64,000 bases of DNA from Endocalyx cinctus (Eukaryota; Ascomycota; Sordariomycetes; Amphisphaeriales; Apiosporaceae): assembly GCA_001600455.1 (NCBI GenBank), contig BCKC01000001.1, positions 3,002,441 through 3,066,440 of the forward strand. Direction: 5' to 3'. The first letter of the stretch is position 1; each line of letters starts with the position of its first letter. The position numbers were made by a program, and so were the translations under genes. Below the pieces are notes generated by a model that had not been told where the DNA came from, ran no database searches, and saw only the letters and a list, made by a program, of their open reading frames with translations. This document shows, piece by piece, positions 11,682 to 22,354 of this stretch.

Positions 11682-12700
11682 TCACTTAGCATATAGGTGA
11701 GCATATATCACTTTATCTATACGAGATTTACGAGATAATCAAACAATTTTCTATGTTAAACACTATTGGGTATATGAATCCTTTAACAACGTGCATTGGT
11801 TTTATGGTCGAGAATTGTCGAGTATGTAGGTTAAGCTTCAAGGGTCGATGTCGCTACGATAATATGATAGCCCCCCGATAGCGGTGCATTTGCTGTGCAT
11901 ACCTATACTACCAGCGTCGACTTGTGGCTGATTTAGTAGGGCTGAAAACGCTGATCTCGTTATGCTGCACTATGCTCGCTAGAAGCTGTGGATTAGGCAG
12001 AGAACTGTAGTACAGGATAGTGGTTACTATACACTAACTACTATACTACAGTATACTACTTGGATTTCATACATAGGGTAAATAAATGGGAGAGGATATT
12101 ACAAAGACCCGACGATAGATGTTCCACAAAAGGACATGGTCGTCATTATTGTTATTATTCGGTGAGAGGTATGGTTTATAAGCCCCAGATCCCCCCCCCT
12201 CCCCTCGTCCTGCACTAGAGTCGTTTCGTCTTGATAAAGGGGGTGTACATAAAGGTATATACTGTATGCATGCACGCAGCAGGGAGAAAGGCTTCGCAGC
12301 GAATAGGGAATCCCGGGTGGGTACACCGCTTCGTTGTGTGTTTGCTTGGTGGTTAGAATGTGTAATAGTAGTAGTAGTAGTGTGTGTAGTGTGTTCTATG
12401 TAGTGTGTAGATATGCAGGGAAGAATTGGTTAGGCCATAATTTTCTGGTATAACTTGCTTAGAACGGACCGGATAGGATTGGGGGATGGGGATGGCCGCA
12501 TATTATGAGGCCCGTTATAATGGTATGGTATGGTAGTAGTGGTCCTTGTTTTTTACGTCCTGTTTTCTTCTTCTTCTTTGGTCTTCTGCTTAGTTTACAA
12601 TATACATAGTACGCCGATAAGAGTAAGAACTTTATCAAAATGTCGTGAAAGTACTCCGTAAGTGGTATTATGTCATTAATCTTGTTCATCCTACTTTTGC

Positions 12701-12720
12701 GTTGAGTTGAGTTGAGTTGA
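12701..12720. repeat. GTTGA pentanucleotide microsatellite
   Basis: Four exact tandem copies of GTTGA, followed by a T run. Part of the low-complexity tract; no function is suggested. Confidence 0.8.
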
Positions 12721-15700
12721 TTTTTTTTTTTTTTGACCTATTTTTGGGAATAGTTGAAAAGGGAAAAAAAATATGGTGGCTGGAAAAGGGGAATTATGAA
12801 TAATTCTTCATTTTTTAAAGTTTTTTATTGGTCAATTGAATTTCGAGGCTGCACAAAATAGAATTGAATGGTAATTGGTCGAGAAAAAAAGAAAAAAAAA
12901 GAAAGAAATCGGGAGGAAAAAAAGAGAATTCCATACCACTTCCTCGGCTTCTTGTCAGCTTGTGTGTGTTATAGTACCTAGAAAAGTGTAAGGTTAGCTA
13001 TCTATCTGCCTGATGTCTATGTACTTGTACTTGTACATGTACTATGTAACATCGACAAAGTCCCTCGACAAGGGTTAAGACAAGCCACAACTCCTACTCT
13101 ACACTTTTTTTTGACACGAACAAGACGCGTCTTTTTACCGGGGGGAGAAGAAGAAGAAGGAAGAGGGGAAAAAAAAAAAAATAACTTGATCCAGATAAGC
13201 TGTAGCTTACCTAGCAGCCAAGCAGCCTGGGTTTTTGTTACTTTTGGTGTGTGACAGACAGGGAGATCGGCAAGTAAACCCCAAAGCGGCTCAAAAATTG
13301 TAATATCTATTCGGACTCTTTCTTTTTTCCTTTTTCCCCTTTTTTAAACTACTGTGTAAAGCAGTTTTATTTGGACGCCTATAGCGGTAAAGACGAAGGC
13401 TGAACCTGAACGTAATACTCTGACTGTTGAATTGAGCCCAAACATCCTGGATAGAGCGCGGGAACTTCTTACGACTAGGTATTAGTCCGGTATATCAACT
13501 CTGGATAGCGTAGTTGTTAGCTTAGGCTTCGTAAGGTATACCGGTTATTCTTAATTGTCGTGTAAAGTTCCCGTTTTGTGTATGAAGAACTATCATTAGT
13601 GTGTACATAGTACGATACAATACATACTTGATACTTATCAACACCAAAAAAAAAAAAAAAACAGTCACTCCCTTGAACCCTGTCGGAGGTTTTACCTGAT
13701 TATTCTTCATCAAGGATAGCTTGTGAGAAAGAAAAAGATAATCAGAGAATAGCGGCTGAGCCCGTGGAGTTGTGCCCTTGGTCAGCGGATATAACCAGCT
13801 GGGCAGTAGTGTAAGTAGGTTAGTAGGTAAGTAAGTACCTGTACCTACACGTTATTATTGATTTGGTCTGGCATAACCGGATATCATCAAATAAGACTTT
13901 ACCACTTCACAATATCTTTTCTCTCTTCAGCTTATTTTCACTTTACCACTTAAAAATAAAAAAAAAATAAAAATGATAATAAATAAACCTAGGTTATACA
14001 TTACCTATTTCCTTTCTATTCAGCCCGTCAATCCTTAAGTGTGTAGAAGGTCGCTCGTTAATAATTATGTAAACTCGAATAATACCTCTTTCTTACACGT
14101 ACACGCTCTCTATCGTTTTAAGATTGACTGACATTCATTTATTTATTTATTCATTCATTCATTGCTTACCTAGCACTTGAGTAAGTAACTATTTTCTCCC
14201 AAGAGAACATAGAATTTGTTTTTATTCTTGTTGTTTATGAATTTATTACCCGAAATATCATTAAATCAATAGAATCCTGGCTTTCAATTCTTGGACAACT
14301 CATCTTGCATCAGCTCATCTGCACCGTACGCGGCATCTCATTCGCTCATCGCGTCCAGAAAAAAAAAAAAAAAACGCCTGTCCGTACCCGGGACTGTCAT
14401 TACAGGACCATACACGTTTTACATTCAACCTACACCACTTCAGGAGAGCCTCCACCGAAGTCTCACAATTCCCAATCCCCTTCCTTTCCTTTTCTTTTTT
14501 TTTTTTCTGCTGCTTTTATATTTTATAGAGAGCTGCAACTCGAGACCCAAAGCAAGCGCTTAAATCTTCCTAAGAGCTGCCTAAAGAACTTTAGCACTTG
14601 CAGGAATAAAAATAAGAAAACCTAGACGCGCGCTCATCTTGCAGCTTGCATCCGGCGTCTAAATCTACCTATATTTATTACTTATTTCTTGTCATACCAT
14701 CTTAAGTATCTATCTTAGCTATATTCTTTTTATTATGCAACTGACGTCGTTTTGCATGTAGCTTTCTTCAAAAAAACTTAAAAGAAAAAAAAAAAGATAT
14801 TTATATTCTAGGTGTTCCCTAAACCTAGATCTAAGCACGTCTGTGCATACTACTACACTACATAAAGTGCATACAATACCGTACATACATTACATCCGCC
14901 GCACTTACATACGCATATTTGTTACCCTGTTCATTACCCCCTATTCTTCTTTTTCTTTCTTATGTTCCTTTTATCTTGTTACGATTACCGGGCATAACGT
15001 AAAGGTTCCTCCACGTTACTGTATCTACTGTATCGCCGAGGCCGCCTGTTCCTCACTTTCTCTGGGACCTATCCATCGTCGCGGGTACTACTAATAAGTG
15101 CGAGAACCAACGCTCCGGCCCAGATCGTCCGCTCCACATAGTTCGACTTTTTTTTCTCAGAAAGCTGGCGTCTTAGTTAAAGCTCACACACCGCCATTGG
15201 CTAGTTCCGTCATCAAAGTCCAGGTTTCTCCTGGTCTTCGTGGGGATCCTATATATAATATATAATATTTATTATTTATATATATGTATTATATCATCAG
15301 CAGGCTTCATCCAAGATCGAATCAACTCTTAATGCCTAGTTATACTGCCACCTGATATCGAAATGCTTTGCGATCAAACAAGACTCGGAACGCCGTCATC
15401 GTCATCACCAGTCCGCCGTCGCCCTATGCCATAACCTCTACCTTAAAACCCTTCTTCTCTAGCTCATATTACTTGATATCTTTAATTTGCATATTTATTT
15501 TTATATTCGGGTTTTATTATTTATTTATTTTAATAAGAATTCTACTTTTAATTTCGTCTGTATTTGTAATAGTGTTTGTGTAACATAACCTACCATTGGT
15601 CAGTCTGATTCCATTGGGCATTTGATTATGCCACCCGTATAGGACTATTATTCCGGTCAGCTAATATATAGCAGTGTAGTCTGTTGTAATATCGCCTTGT

Positions 15701-16515
15701 TGGAATAGTACCACTTTTGTTTCGGACTGGTCAATTGTCTTGTCGTCTATTACCCTTCCTAGAAGGAAGCGTCGTGGAATATCGTCGTCGAAGGTATCCG
15801 AAGGAGTGTTACCTAGGGTTTTGCACCTGCCCGATCTTTCATTCAATTTTCAATTTTCAGCAGAGAATTTAACAACTTGCGATCTCATGCTTCGATATTA
15901 TCGGTTTCCAAGTCACTCGTTTATTATCAAGTTGCAATTAGGGAGAGAGGCTGTTTTGGAATCTCTCAGGTGCAAACTTGACTACCAACTTCCCGGTAGT
16001 TGACATTTGTTCAAATATTTTTTTCTCACTTTCCAACCATTCATACTTCACTTAATCCTCGTCTCTTTCTCTATAAATATCACTGGATATCCTGAGAGCG
16101 AGGGAATTATTAGGTCACGGTGGCGAGGTATCTATAACAGCAAGTTGAATAGCTTCTCCACTGTGATTTAGTCGATAGTGAATCACTATTCCAGGTAATT
16201 CGACGACTAAAAAAAAAAAAAGGTACGATATGAATCCCTCAATTTAATCTCTGCTCTGGCGAATCAATTTGGTTCTTTGAGTCTATTCATTTGGAACCTT
16301 ATTTTGTACGCTCAGAGTATGTTTTCCCCTGCCTATCACATAGACCTACACTTCCACAGGATCTTACACCCTCTCACACACTTATCTAATTAATCAAAAA
16401 CCTTTGATTCCCTTTTTTTTTCCTATTGAGGATTGTAAATGCTAACATCCTTCAAGCTCTGAGATCACCTCAAAGAGATAATCGATCGTTACCTTTTTTA
16501 CTGCTGGTCGTCTCG

Positions 16516-17737
16516 ATGGCTTCATCCGAGGTCGACCAGAAATTTCTCGGTAGACTTGCCAAAGCCGTCGAGCCTAATAATGCGCTTTTATCATCTATGC
16601 TGTTCAAAATATTAGGTTTGTCGATTAACCTAGCTCCGCCGCTGGTACACGCCCGCAAACAACGACATCAAGATGCACCCGCGAAAGCGCAATCGATGGA
16701 CCTGCATTTCCACATACTTTGGCTAGCTCGCGAGGGATTAGTCATGCTAGAGCAGTATGTCCTGCCCATGGTTGGCGACTATGTCGAACTCAAGGTGCTA
16801 GCGTACAAGCTCCGCGCCTCATTCTACCATATATTCGTCCTCTTTCACAATAACCCGCCCGTGTCTACTACAGGCATCGTCCCAGCCGAAACGATCCCAC
16901 CGGTTCCGCGCCTCGACAAGGGTAAGGGCGTCGACAGAAGCGGCGGCGAAAATTTGACCAGCTCGTTTCCCCAGCCGCCCTCGCACCAGCCTGGCGCGAC
17001 GACAACGACTTCGACGATGACGCAACACCTAGAAGGCGGACCGGTCGGGCCCCCGCCGGGGTTCGGACCGGCGACGGCGGCTTCAATGACGGCGAGCGCG
17101 CTGCAGACGATGACGGAGCCGCCGGCGCGGTTTCTCTTGCCGTCGGTCGACTACCTGCCGACGGCGCACCAGTACTTCCGGGTCGCGGCGGAGCTGGCGG
17201 ACTCGCTGCTGTGGGGGTCGCACTCGCTGCGGCTGAGCGTGAAGACGGAGTACGCGGCGTTCCTGTACGACTGCGTGCACGACCTCGAGGGGAGCCGTAA
17301 GCTCGCGCGCGATACCGTGGCCGAGGTCTACGATGCTTCCGAGGGCATGGACGACGACATGTTCAACGACGCGTGCGACCTGGTCACCGTCCTGGGCAAG
17401 ATGATGAAGCGCGGGCTGGGCCCGTCAAGCGTCAAGAGCGCGAAGAGCGCGAAGAGCCAGAGCCAGAGTCCGGCTGCTACGGTATGTAGAAATAAAAATA
17501 AAATAAAAACAGCCCTTTTCATCCAATCTGGCTATACCAGTATTATCTCATTTCTCTAGGGATAGTATCTTTGCCCCTATCTCCACTTTTCTCTCCCTCT
17601 TTTTTTTTTTTAAGATGGTAGATATTAACTTCTTTCTTTTCTAGATACGAGGACCACCTGCACCAAGCTCCTCACAAGGCGAGACTAGCAGCGTTGTCAC
17701 GGCTATTCCGGCGGTGGGAATGGAGAATCCAATATAA
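16516..17737 (+). CDS. Divergent 14-3-3-like protein with proline-rich insert
   Basis: Resembles the 14-3-3 fold in two blocks. Exons 16516..17481 and 17645..17737 give 352 residues; the intron (GTATGT to TTCTAG) is in phase 0. Residues 1-110 look like the first helices (VDQKFLGRLAKAVEP, then KVLAYKLRASFYHIFVLF). Residues about 226-320 match the C-terminal helices (HQYFRVAAELADSLL, SLRLSVKTEYAAFLYDCVHD, RKLARDTVAEVYD, ending LVTVLGKMMKRG). Between them is an insert of about 110 residues rich in Pro, Thr and Gly. The Arg-Tyr pair that canonical 14-3-3 proteins use to hold phosphate (in DYYRYLAE) is His-Ile here (SFYHIFVLF, residues 105-106), so classical phosphopeptide binding is doubtful. The tail is Ser/Ala/Lys-rich. 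The longer open frame upstream has no ATG, so MASSEVDQ was chosen as the start. Confidence 0.7.
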
Positions 17738-19244
17738 TCGACTCTTTTCTTTTTTTTGAAACGACGCCTAAATTTAATTTCCAATACGATTACGACTGAT
17801 CGTCCCCCCTTAACACCTCTATCTACAACAATACTCCCCCAAAACCGACGCAGAGGGCACAGAGAGACGTAGTACTTGGTCCTTATGTACCCGCGAAGAG
17901 GAAACTCCACAACTCAGCTCCTACGGACATGCCATAATTTAGATACAATCCTCGATTTTGAGAGAGCTTCATGTATCCTGGCTAGCGAACGGGAGCTATT
18001 GGAGCTGAAACGAAACTCTATACTATCACGTTCGGACCTGTCGCATATTGGCAGAATCACCGCCCTCTACCTGTTGTCCCTCTCCTCCTACTCGATATCA
18101 TTACTACCTATCTACTTATTCATAACCCTCTTCCCACCCGGATTCAGATAAACGAGAATTCAAAAGAAGAGTCCTGAATTCAGCTCTCTAATAGTGTGAG
18201 GGCATTATTCATATTTCGTACGCGCTTGATAAGGGGGCGCAGACAAAAATAATCTTTCTATATTAAGCATTAGCATCTAGCACGGAGCCTTTATTTTTAT
18301 TTTTAATTTTTCTATTTTATTTTCAAAACGGGCAAAAGCAAAGGAGCAAGGAGACAGAAAGGCTGCAGAAAACCTTTTCCGACTTCCAGTTGGTGGGTAG
18401 TCTTCTCAGATTCCTTGTCTCCCCCCTTTTCTAATAGAAAAAAATGGTGATCGGTGGCTTTGTCACTTTTTATATTCTTTTTTTTTCCCTGTCTTTCTTG
18501 TATGATGGGGAGATTTGCCTTTTTATTAGTTTACTCTCAGTCTTATAAAGATGATACCCCATCCCTTATTATCAATTGCCATTATATATTTTATGCGGGT
18601 AGATTTGACCACAAGTTTTTTTTTTTTTTTTTTCCTACGTTCATGCATGCAATGTTCTCGTGTATATAAAAAGAATGCCGTAATCTGATTTTAGCCTCGA
18701 ATGTTTTAAGTACGTAAGAATATCGACTACGCACAGTCTTTCATGAGACGTTTAGTTCAAACCTTACGGTAGAACATAATTCTTAATTACAAGAGAAAAT
18801 CACCGTTGTCAGCATTGTAAAAAATAATTTAATATCATACGACGATGGCATCTTATTCATATTTCTTGCAGACGGACTAAAAGAAAGAGCATATCACGTA
18901 GAACGCCCTGCTTTTATGCTTTTGCAAATATAATTCTCATGTTCGCCGTCTCATCCTAGGTTCTGTTCTCCTCCCTGATCCTGATCCCGCCAGAAAAGGA
19001 AAAAAAAAGAAAAGCGTTGACCGATGAAAATGCCGATTTGAACGCCTTTTCCTCATGTGTGTATATAAACAAGCAGATAAAAACAACCAGGGTATAATAA
19101 GTAGTAAGGAAAAAAGTAAAACCTGCATCCAGCAACGAGACTTTGACCCAAACGCTATCACCAGACATCTGGGACCTCTCATACATATCGGTCATTAATG
19201 GGGGATCCTTCCCGTTAACCCCACCTAGCTGTTCATTTCCCCAA
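17738..19244. other. Convergent intergenic spacer
   Basis: 3' flanks of the 14-3-3-like and CDT2 genes, 1.5 kb, AT-rich, with T runs at about 18478-18487 and 18617-18633. No gene recognised. Confidence 0.6.
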
Positions 19245-21491
19245 CTAATCCTCGTCATCGTCAAGAAGATCCCAATCCTCGCCGACCTCGGCCCATCCGC
19301 AGCCCCACCGTCGTCCACCCGTCTCGCCTCCGGTACGTAAGTCGGCCGCTTCCTCCCTGCCCTCGCTCCAGCAGCGTATGAAGTAATCGTCGCCGACCGT
19401 GACAAGTTTTCCCTCGTTGGTCCAGCTCAGAGCGCCGACCTCGCGATCGTGACCACGAACGAGGGGTGTGCCGGTGTGGACGATAGGGATGTTATCCTTC
19501 ACTCTGGAGGCCGCAACGTTTGTCGAGCTCGTCATCCTGCCTCTCGCGAAGGCCGGTCTGCGCAGTCCCGCCGAGGCGGCTCTCGTATTAGCCGCCGGCG
19601 GTCCGTCCGTAGAGGTGCTTCTGGCGATGGTGGATTCCTCGAGCGTGAGCGAGTCCATCGTGTCCGAAAGAGCGTCTTTGAGGAAGCTCTCTTGCGTCGG
19701 GAAGAGAACCGCGCAGTTATCGCTGCTGCCTACAGCGAGAACTTCGCTTTTGCCATCCCGGGCCGGACGTACGGCACACTTTACGTAGAAACTGGTGGCG
19801 TGCAGAGAAGGGTGCCTGAATCCGTAGAGCGGGCCGAGGCCGCGATGAGTGACTTGGTTTAGCCTCCGTCGTGGCGGCTCGCCGTTAGAGAAGGAAAGCT
19901 CCGGTGCGTGGCCCAATATCAAGTGTGCGGTTGAGTATGCATACACGGTGTTATCCTTGCACAATGCGTATAACCTGGAGGCGTCCGTGTTCAATGCAAG
20001 AGAGGAAATACCGAAAGGTCGCCAATTAGAATGGGACTCGGGGGGTGCTGTGATGGATAAGGGTGCTGTGACTTTGGTGCGAGATGTATGAGTGGAGCGG
20101 ATATCCCAGAGCTTGATGGACGCATCGGCTTCACATGCTGTCAGAAGCAGGTGTTCCTGTCCCGGAGGGAGGAACTGTAGCGCCGTGACAGAAACATCTC
20201 CAACTCTACCCGGTAATTCGGCATGTGAAGGGAAGTCGGCTTGTTTGAAGGCGACACCTGGACGAATTTGTCGTGATGTGCGGGCATGGGCATCAATAAT
20301 GCTGTTTACCGCATATCCTCGTCTCACGGGGGGTCTTCGGAATACCATGCTAGTTTCACGGCCTCCTGCAGAAGGAATATCCTGCACTATGCGACTGCAC
20401 CTCAAATCCCAAATTTGGACACTTCCGTCACGAGAAGACGTTGCCAGGACGCTCCCGTTAGCCTGTCCAGGCTGAAAACGAATTTGCTTTAACGATGCGG
20501 TGTGTTGTTCGAGGAAAGCGACAGTGGTCTGGGTCATCATATCAATAACACGTCCGGTCTGGTCACCAGACGCAGTGGCTAAAAGAAAATCGTCGTCGGA
20601 GAAAGCAAGATCTATAACAGCATTTTCGTGCGCTTGAAAAGCTAGATGAATTTTACTAAAGGGTTCAGACGAGTTACTGGAAGAATCCAAAAGGCGTACA
20701 CGTCCCTCTTCATCTCCTACCGCGGTCAAACCATTCCGATGACAAGCTGCCACGCAGAAGGGTATACACTGCGGCGCTGCACCCTCATGACTAACACAAT
20801 TATGTGCATCGTCAGGTTTGCTATAGAAATCGGCAGTACTAATTCGCCAATCAGAGGAAGGGAAAGACATATAAGAACGACCGCCCTTTGGCATCCCACC
20901 CAACGGTCTTTGAGCTAGCTGACCGTTTCTACCGCGAGCAGTAAGGGGAACCAATCGTTTGACAGGCCGGGACTTAGGAAGATTATGTTCGGCGTCACTC
21001 AGGTCTTGGTCAGACAGGCATGTTATATCTTGACTTGATGAGAAAGGTTGTATAGGGCTGAGTAAGGCCGGCTGGGTGGAACTCGGAGGGCTCAGGCCGG
21101 GATGGTCAGTGACTATGAATCTCGGAGGTCGACATGGTGATGAGTCAGGCGTGGTAGGCCGATGCTGGGTCTTCCGTCTTTTCGGGTTCCGTTCATTTGA
21201 AAGATAAATGTCTTGATCACATATCTCATTCTCTGGCGAGTCTGGTTTTAGAGGGCTAGAAGGAGCAGGTGTCTGATATCGATCGTTAACTCGGGACTGG
21301 CCGAGATCCTGAAGTGCTTTCCGAGCCGGACTTAGATGTGAAGGTACCCGTGATCTCGGAGTGAAAAACTTCTTAAATTTCCTAGGAGTGATAGATGGTT
21401 TCCTTCTTTCCTTGCTGGACTGAGATGATCTTGGAGGTGAGAGAAGTGTTGGACTGTCTTGATGGTGGACCAATGACTTATCCCCTGCCAT
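19245..21491 (-). CDS. WD40 protein CDT2, substrate receptor of CRL4 ubiquitin ligase
   Basis: Likely the CDT2/DTL homologue, which brings PCNA-bound substrates to Cul4-Ddb1 during S phase. Single exon, 748 residues from ATG at 21491 (MAGDKS); the longer frame begins at a TTG and was not used. The first 220 residues are disordered, with many SP/TP sites typical of CDK targets. WD40 repeats run from about 225 to 730: AFSDDDFLLATASGDQTGRV, QIWDLRC, KLWDIRS, ALSWTNEGKLVTVGDDYFIRCW. The two WDxR motifs (WDLR, WDIR) are the DWD boxes that contact Ddb1. Residues 36-43 (PRKFKKFF) resemble a PCNA-binding PIP box lacking its Gln. The end is strongly acidic (DWDLLDDDED). It is divergent from SPB1 across 0.86 kb. 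Confidence 0.8.
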   Translation of the reverse strand: MAGDKSLVHHQDSPTLLSPPRSSQSSKERRKPSITPRKFKKFFTPRSRVPSHLSPARKALQDLGQSRVNDRYQTPAPSSPLKPDSPENEICDQDIYLSNERNPKRRKTQHRPTTPDSSPCRPPRFIVTDHPGLSPPSSTQPALLSPIQPFSSSQDITCLSDQDLSDAEHNLPKSRPVKRLVPLTARGRNGQLAQRPLGGMPKGGRSYMSFPSSDWRISTADFYSKPDDAHNCVSHEGAAPQCIPFCVAACHRNGLTAVGDEEGRVRLLDSSSNSSEPFSKIHLAFQAHENAVIDLAFSDDDFLLATASGDQTGRVIDMMTQTTVAFLEQHTASLKQIRFQPGQANGSVLATSSRDGSVQIWDLRCSRIVQDIPSAGGRETSMVFRRPPVRRGYAVNSIIDAHARTSRQIRPGVAFKQADFPSHAELPGRVGDVSVTALQFLPPGQEHLLLTACEADASIKLWDIRSTHTSRTKVTAPLSITAPPESHSNWRPFGISSLALNTDASRLYALCKDNTVYAYSTAHLILGHAPELSFSNGEPPRRRLNQVTHRGLGPLYGFRHPSLHATSFYVKCAVRPARDGKSEVLAVGSSDNCAVLFPTQESFLKDALSDTMDSLTLEESTIARSTSTDGPPAANTRAASAGLRRPAFARGRMTSSTNVAASRVKDNIPIVHTGTPLVRGHDREVGALSWTNEGKLVTVGDDYFIRCWSEGREEAADLRTGGETGGRRWGCGWAEVGEDWDLLDDDED

Positions 21492-22354
21492 ATTTGAAGC
21501 AGGCAAAAAGACAAAAGAGACAAACTCGAGGTTATAGATGACTCTGTAATATCTGAAACTCTAAAACGATATAAGGAAGCAAGGAAGCAAAGCAAGCAAG
21601 TATGCAAGCACTCTCGACCTATGCTATCCTAACTCGCCAATATGAAACGCTTAAGCTCTATAAAGAAAAAGAATTGAACATGATGAAAAAATCAAGAGAG
21701 GGGAATGTTAATTAAAAAAAAAGTCCTACTGAAAATGAAACTATTGTAAGAAAAGAATCGGAGTGGCGGGGATTGGGAATTATTGGTTTTAGTCTCGACA
21801 CGCCGCGAAAAGACGCGCGACAGGGTCTTTTGCCCATTTAAAAAAGACGTGAGACGTGATCAATTAAATGGATGGGAGTTTTTTTTCTCTTAGCGTTCCG
21901 ACATGACGTTTTTTAGCGGGAATTTAGCACTGTGTTTGTCGCGGTTTTTAACGTGGGGCAATTCCTTGGCAATATTAAACTCTTTTTCCCTATGGAGCCT
22001 GTACCTAGCTGCCTACTAGGTAATGCTAGTGATAGTACTTACCTAGGTGCCTGCTGTAGGTACTTAGTGTAGGTACTTAATAGGTAATGTATCCTTTTGA
22101 TTCCCTCTACATAGTACATTAGTGGAGATGCTTAAATTTATAGTAGGTCCCTCTTTTTCTAATCATTATCAGTTTATCTTATCGTCGCAAGGGAGAGAAA
22201 AAAAATAATGCTGAACTAGCTGCCCGCCATCTAAAAAAAAAAAAAAAAGTGCAAAACAGAAAGTTGAAGAAAGAGATACAACACGTATTCACTTCAACAC
22301 CATAATTTCTAGTTTTCACTTCTTAGGGCCTTTTTATTTTGAAATTTATTCAAA
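21492..22354. other. Divergent promoter region CDT2 / SPB1
   Basis: This 863-base spacer has short repeated words around CCTAGGTA/TAGGTACTTA (about 22010-22090), a GACACGCCGCGAAAAGACGCGCGACA GC-rich stretch near 21797-21822 that could hold an MluI-box-like ACGCG element for cell-cycle control, and A-runs close to the SPB1 start. No gene. Confidence 0.4.

Larger units (their letters stand above)
11525..16515. other. 5-kb gene-free low-complexity tract
   Basis: No gene was recognised on either strand. The region is AT-rich and full of homopolymers: G18 at 11664-11681, T and A runs of 12-17, TAG trinucleotide repeats near 12364-12381, GTTGA repeats at 12701-12720, ATTC repeats near 14140-14163, and an AT-only near-palindrome around 15251-15295. 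The right end (about 16000-16500) is pyrimidine-rich, like a leader of the 14-3-3-like gene. Some of the tract may be long UTR or noncoding transcript, but nothing in the sequence proves that. Confidence 0.6.

Noticed and set aside
16426..16515. N-terminal extension of the 14-3-3-like protein
   Set aside because: The frame is open but begins only at TTG; no ATG precedes 16516 in frame.
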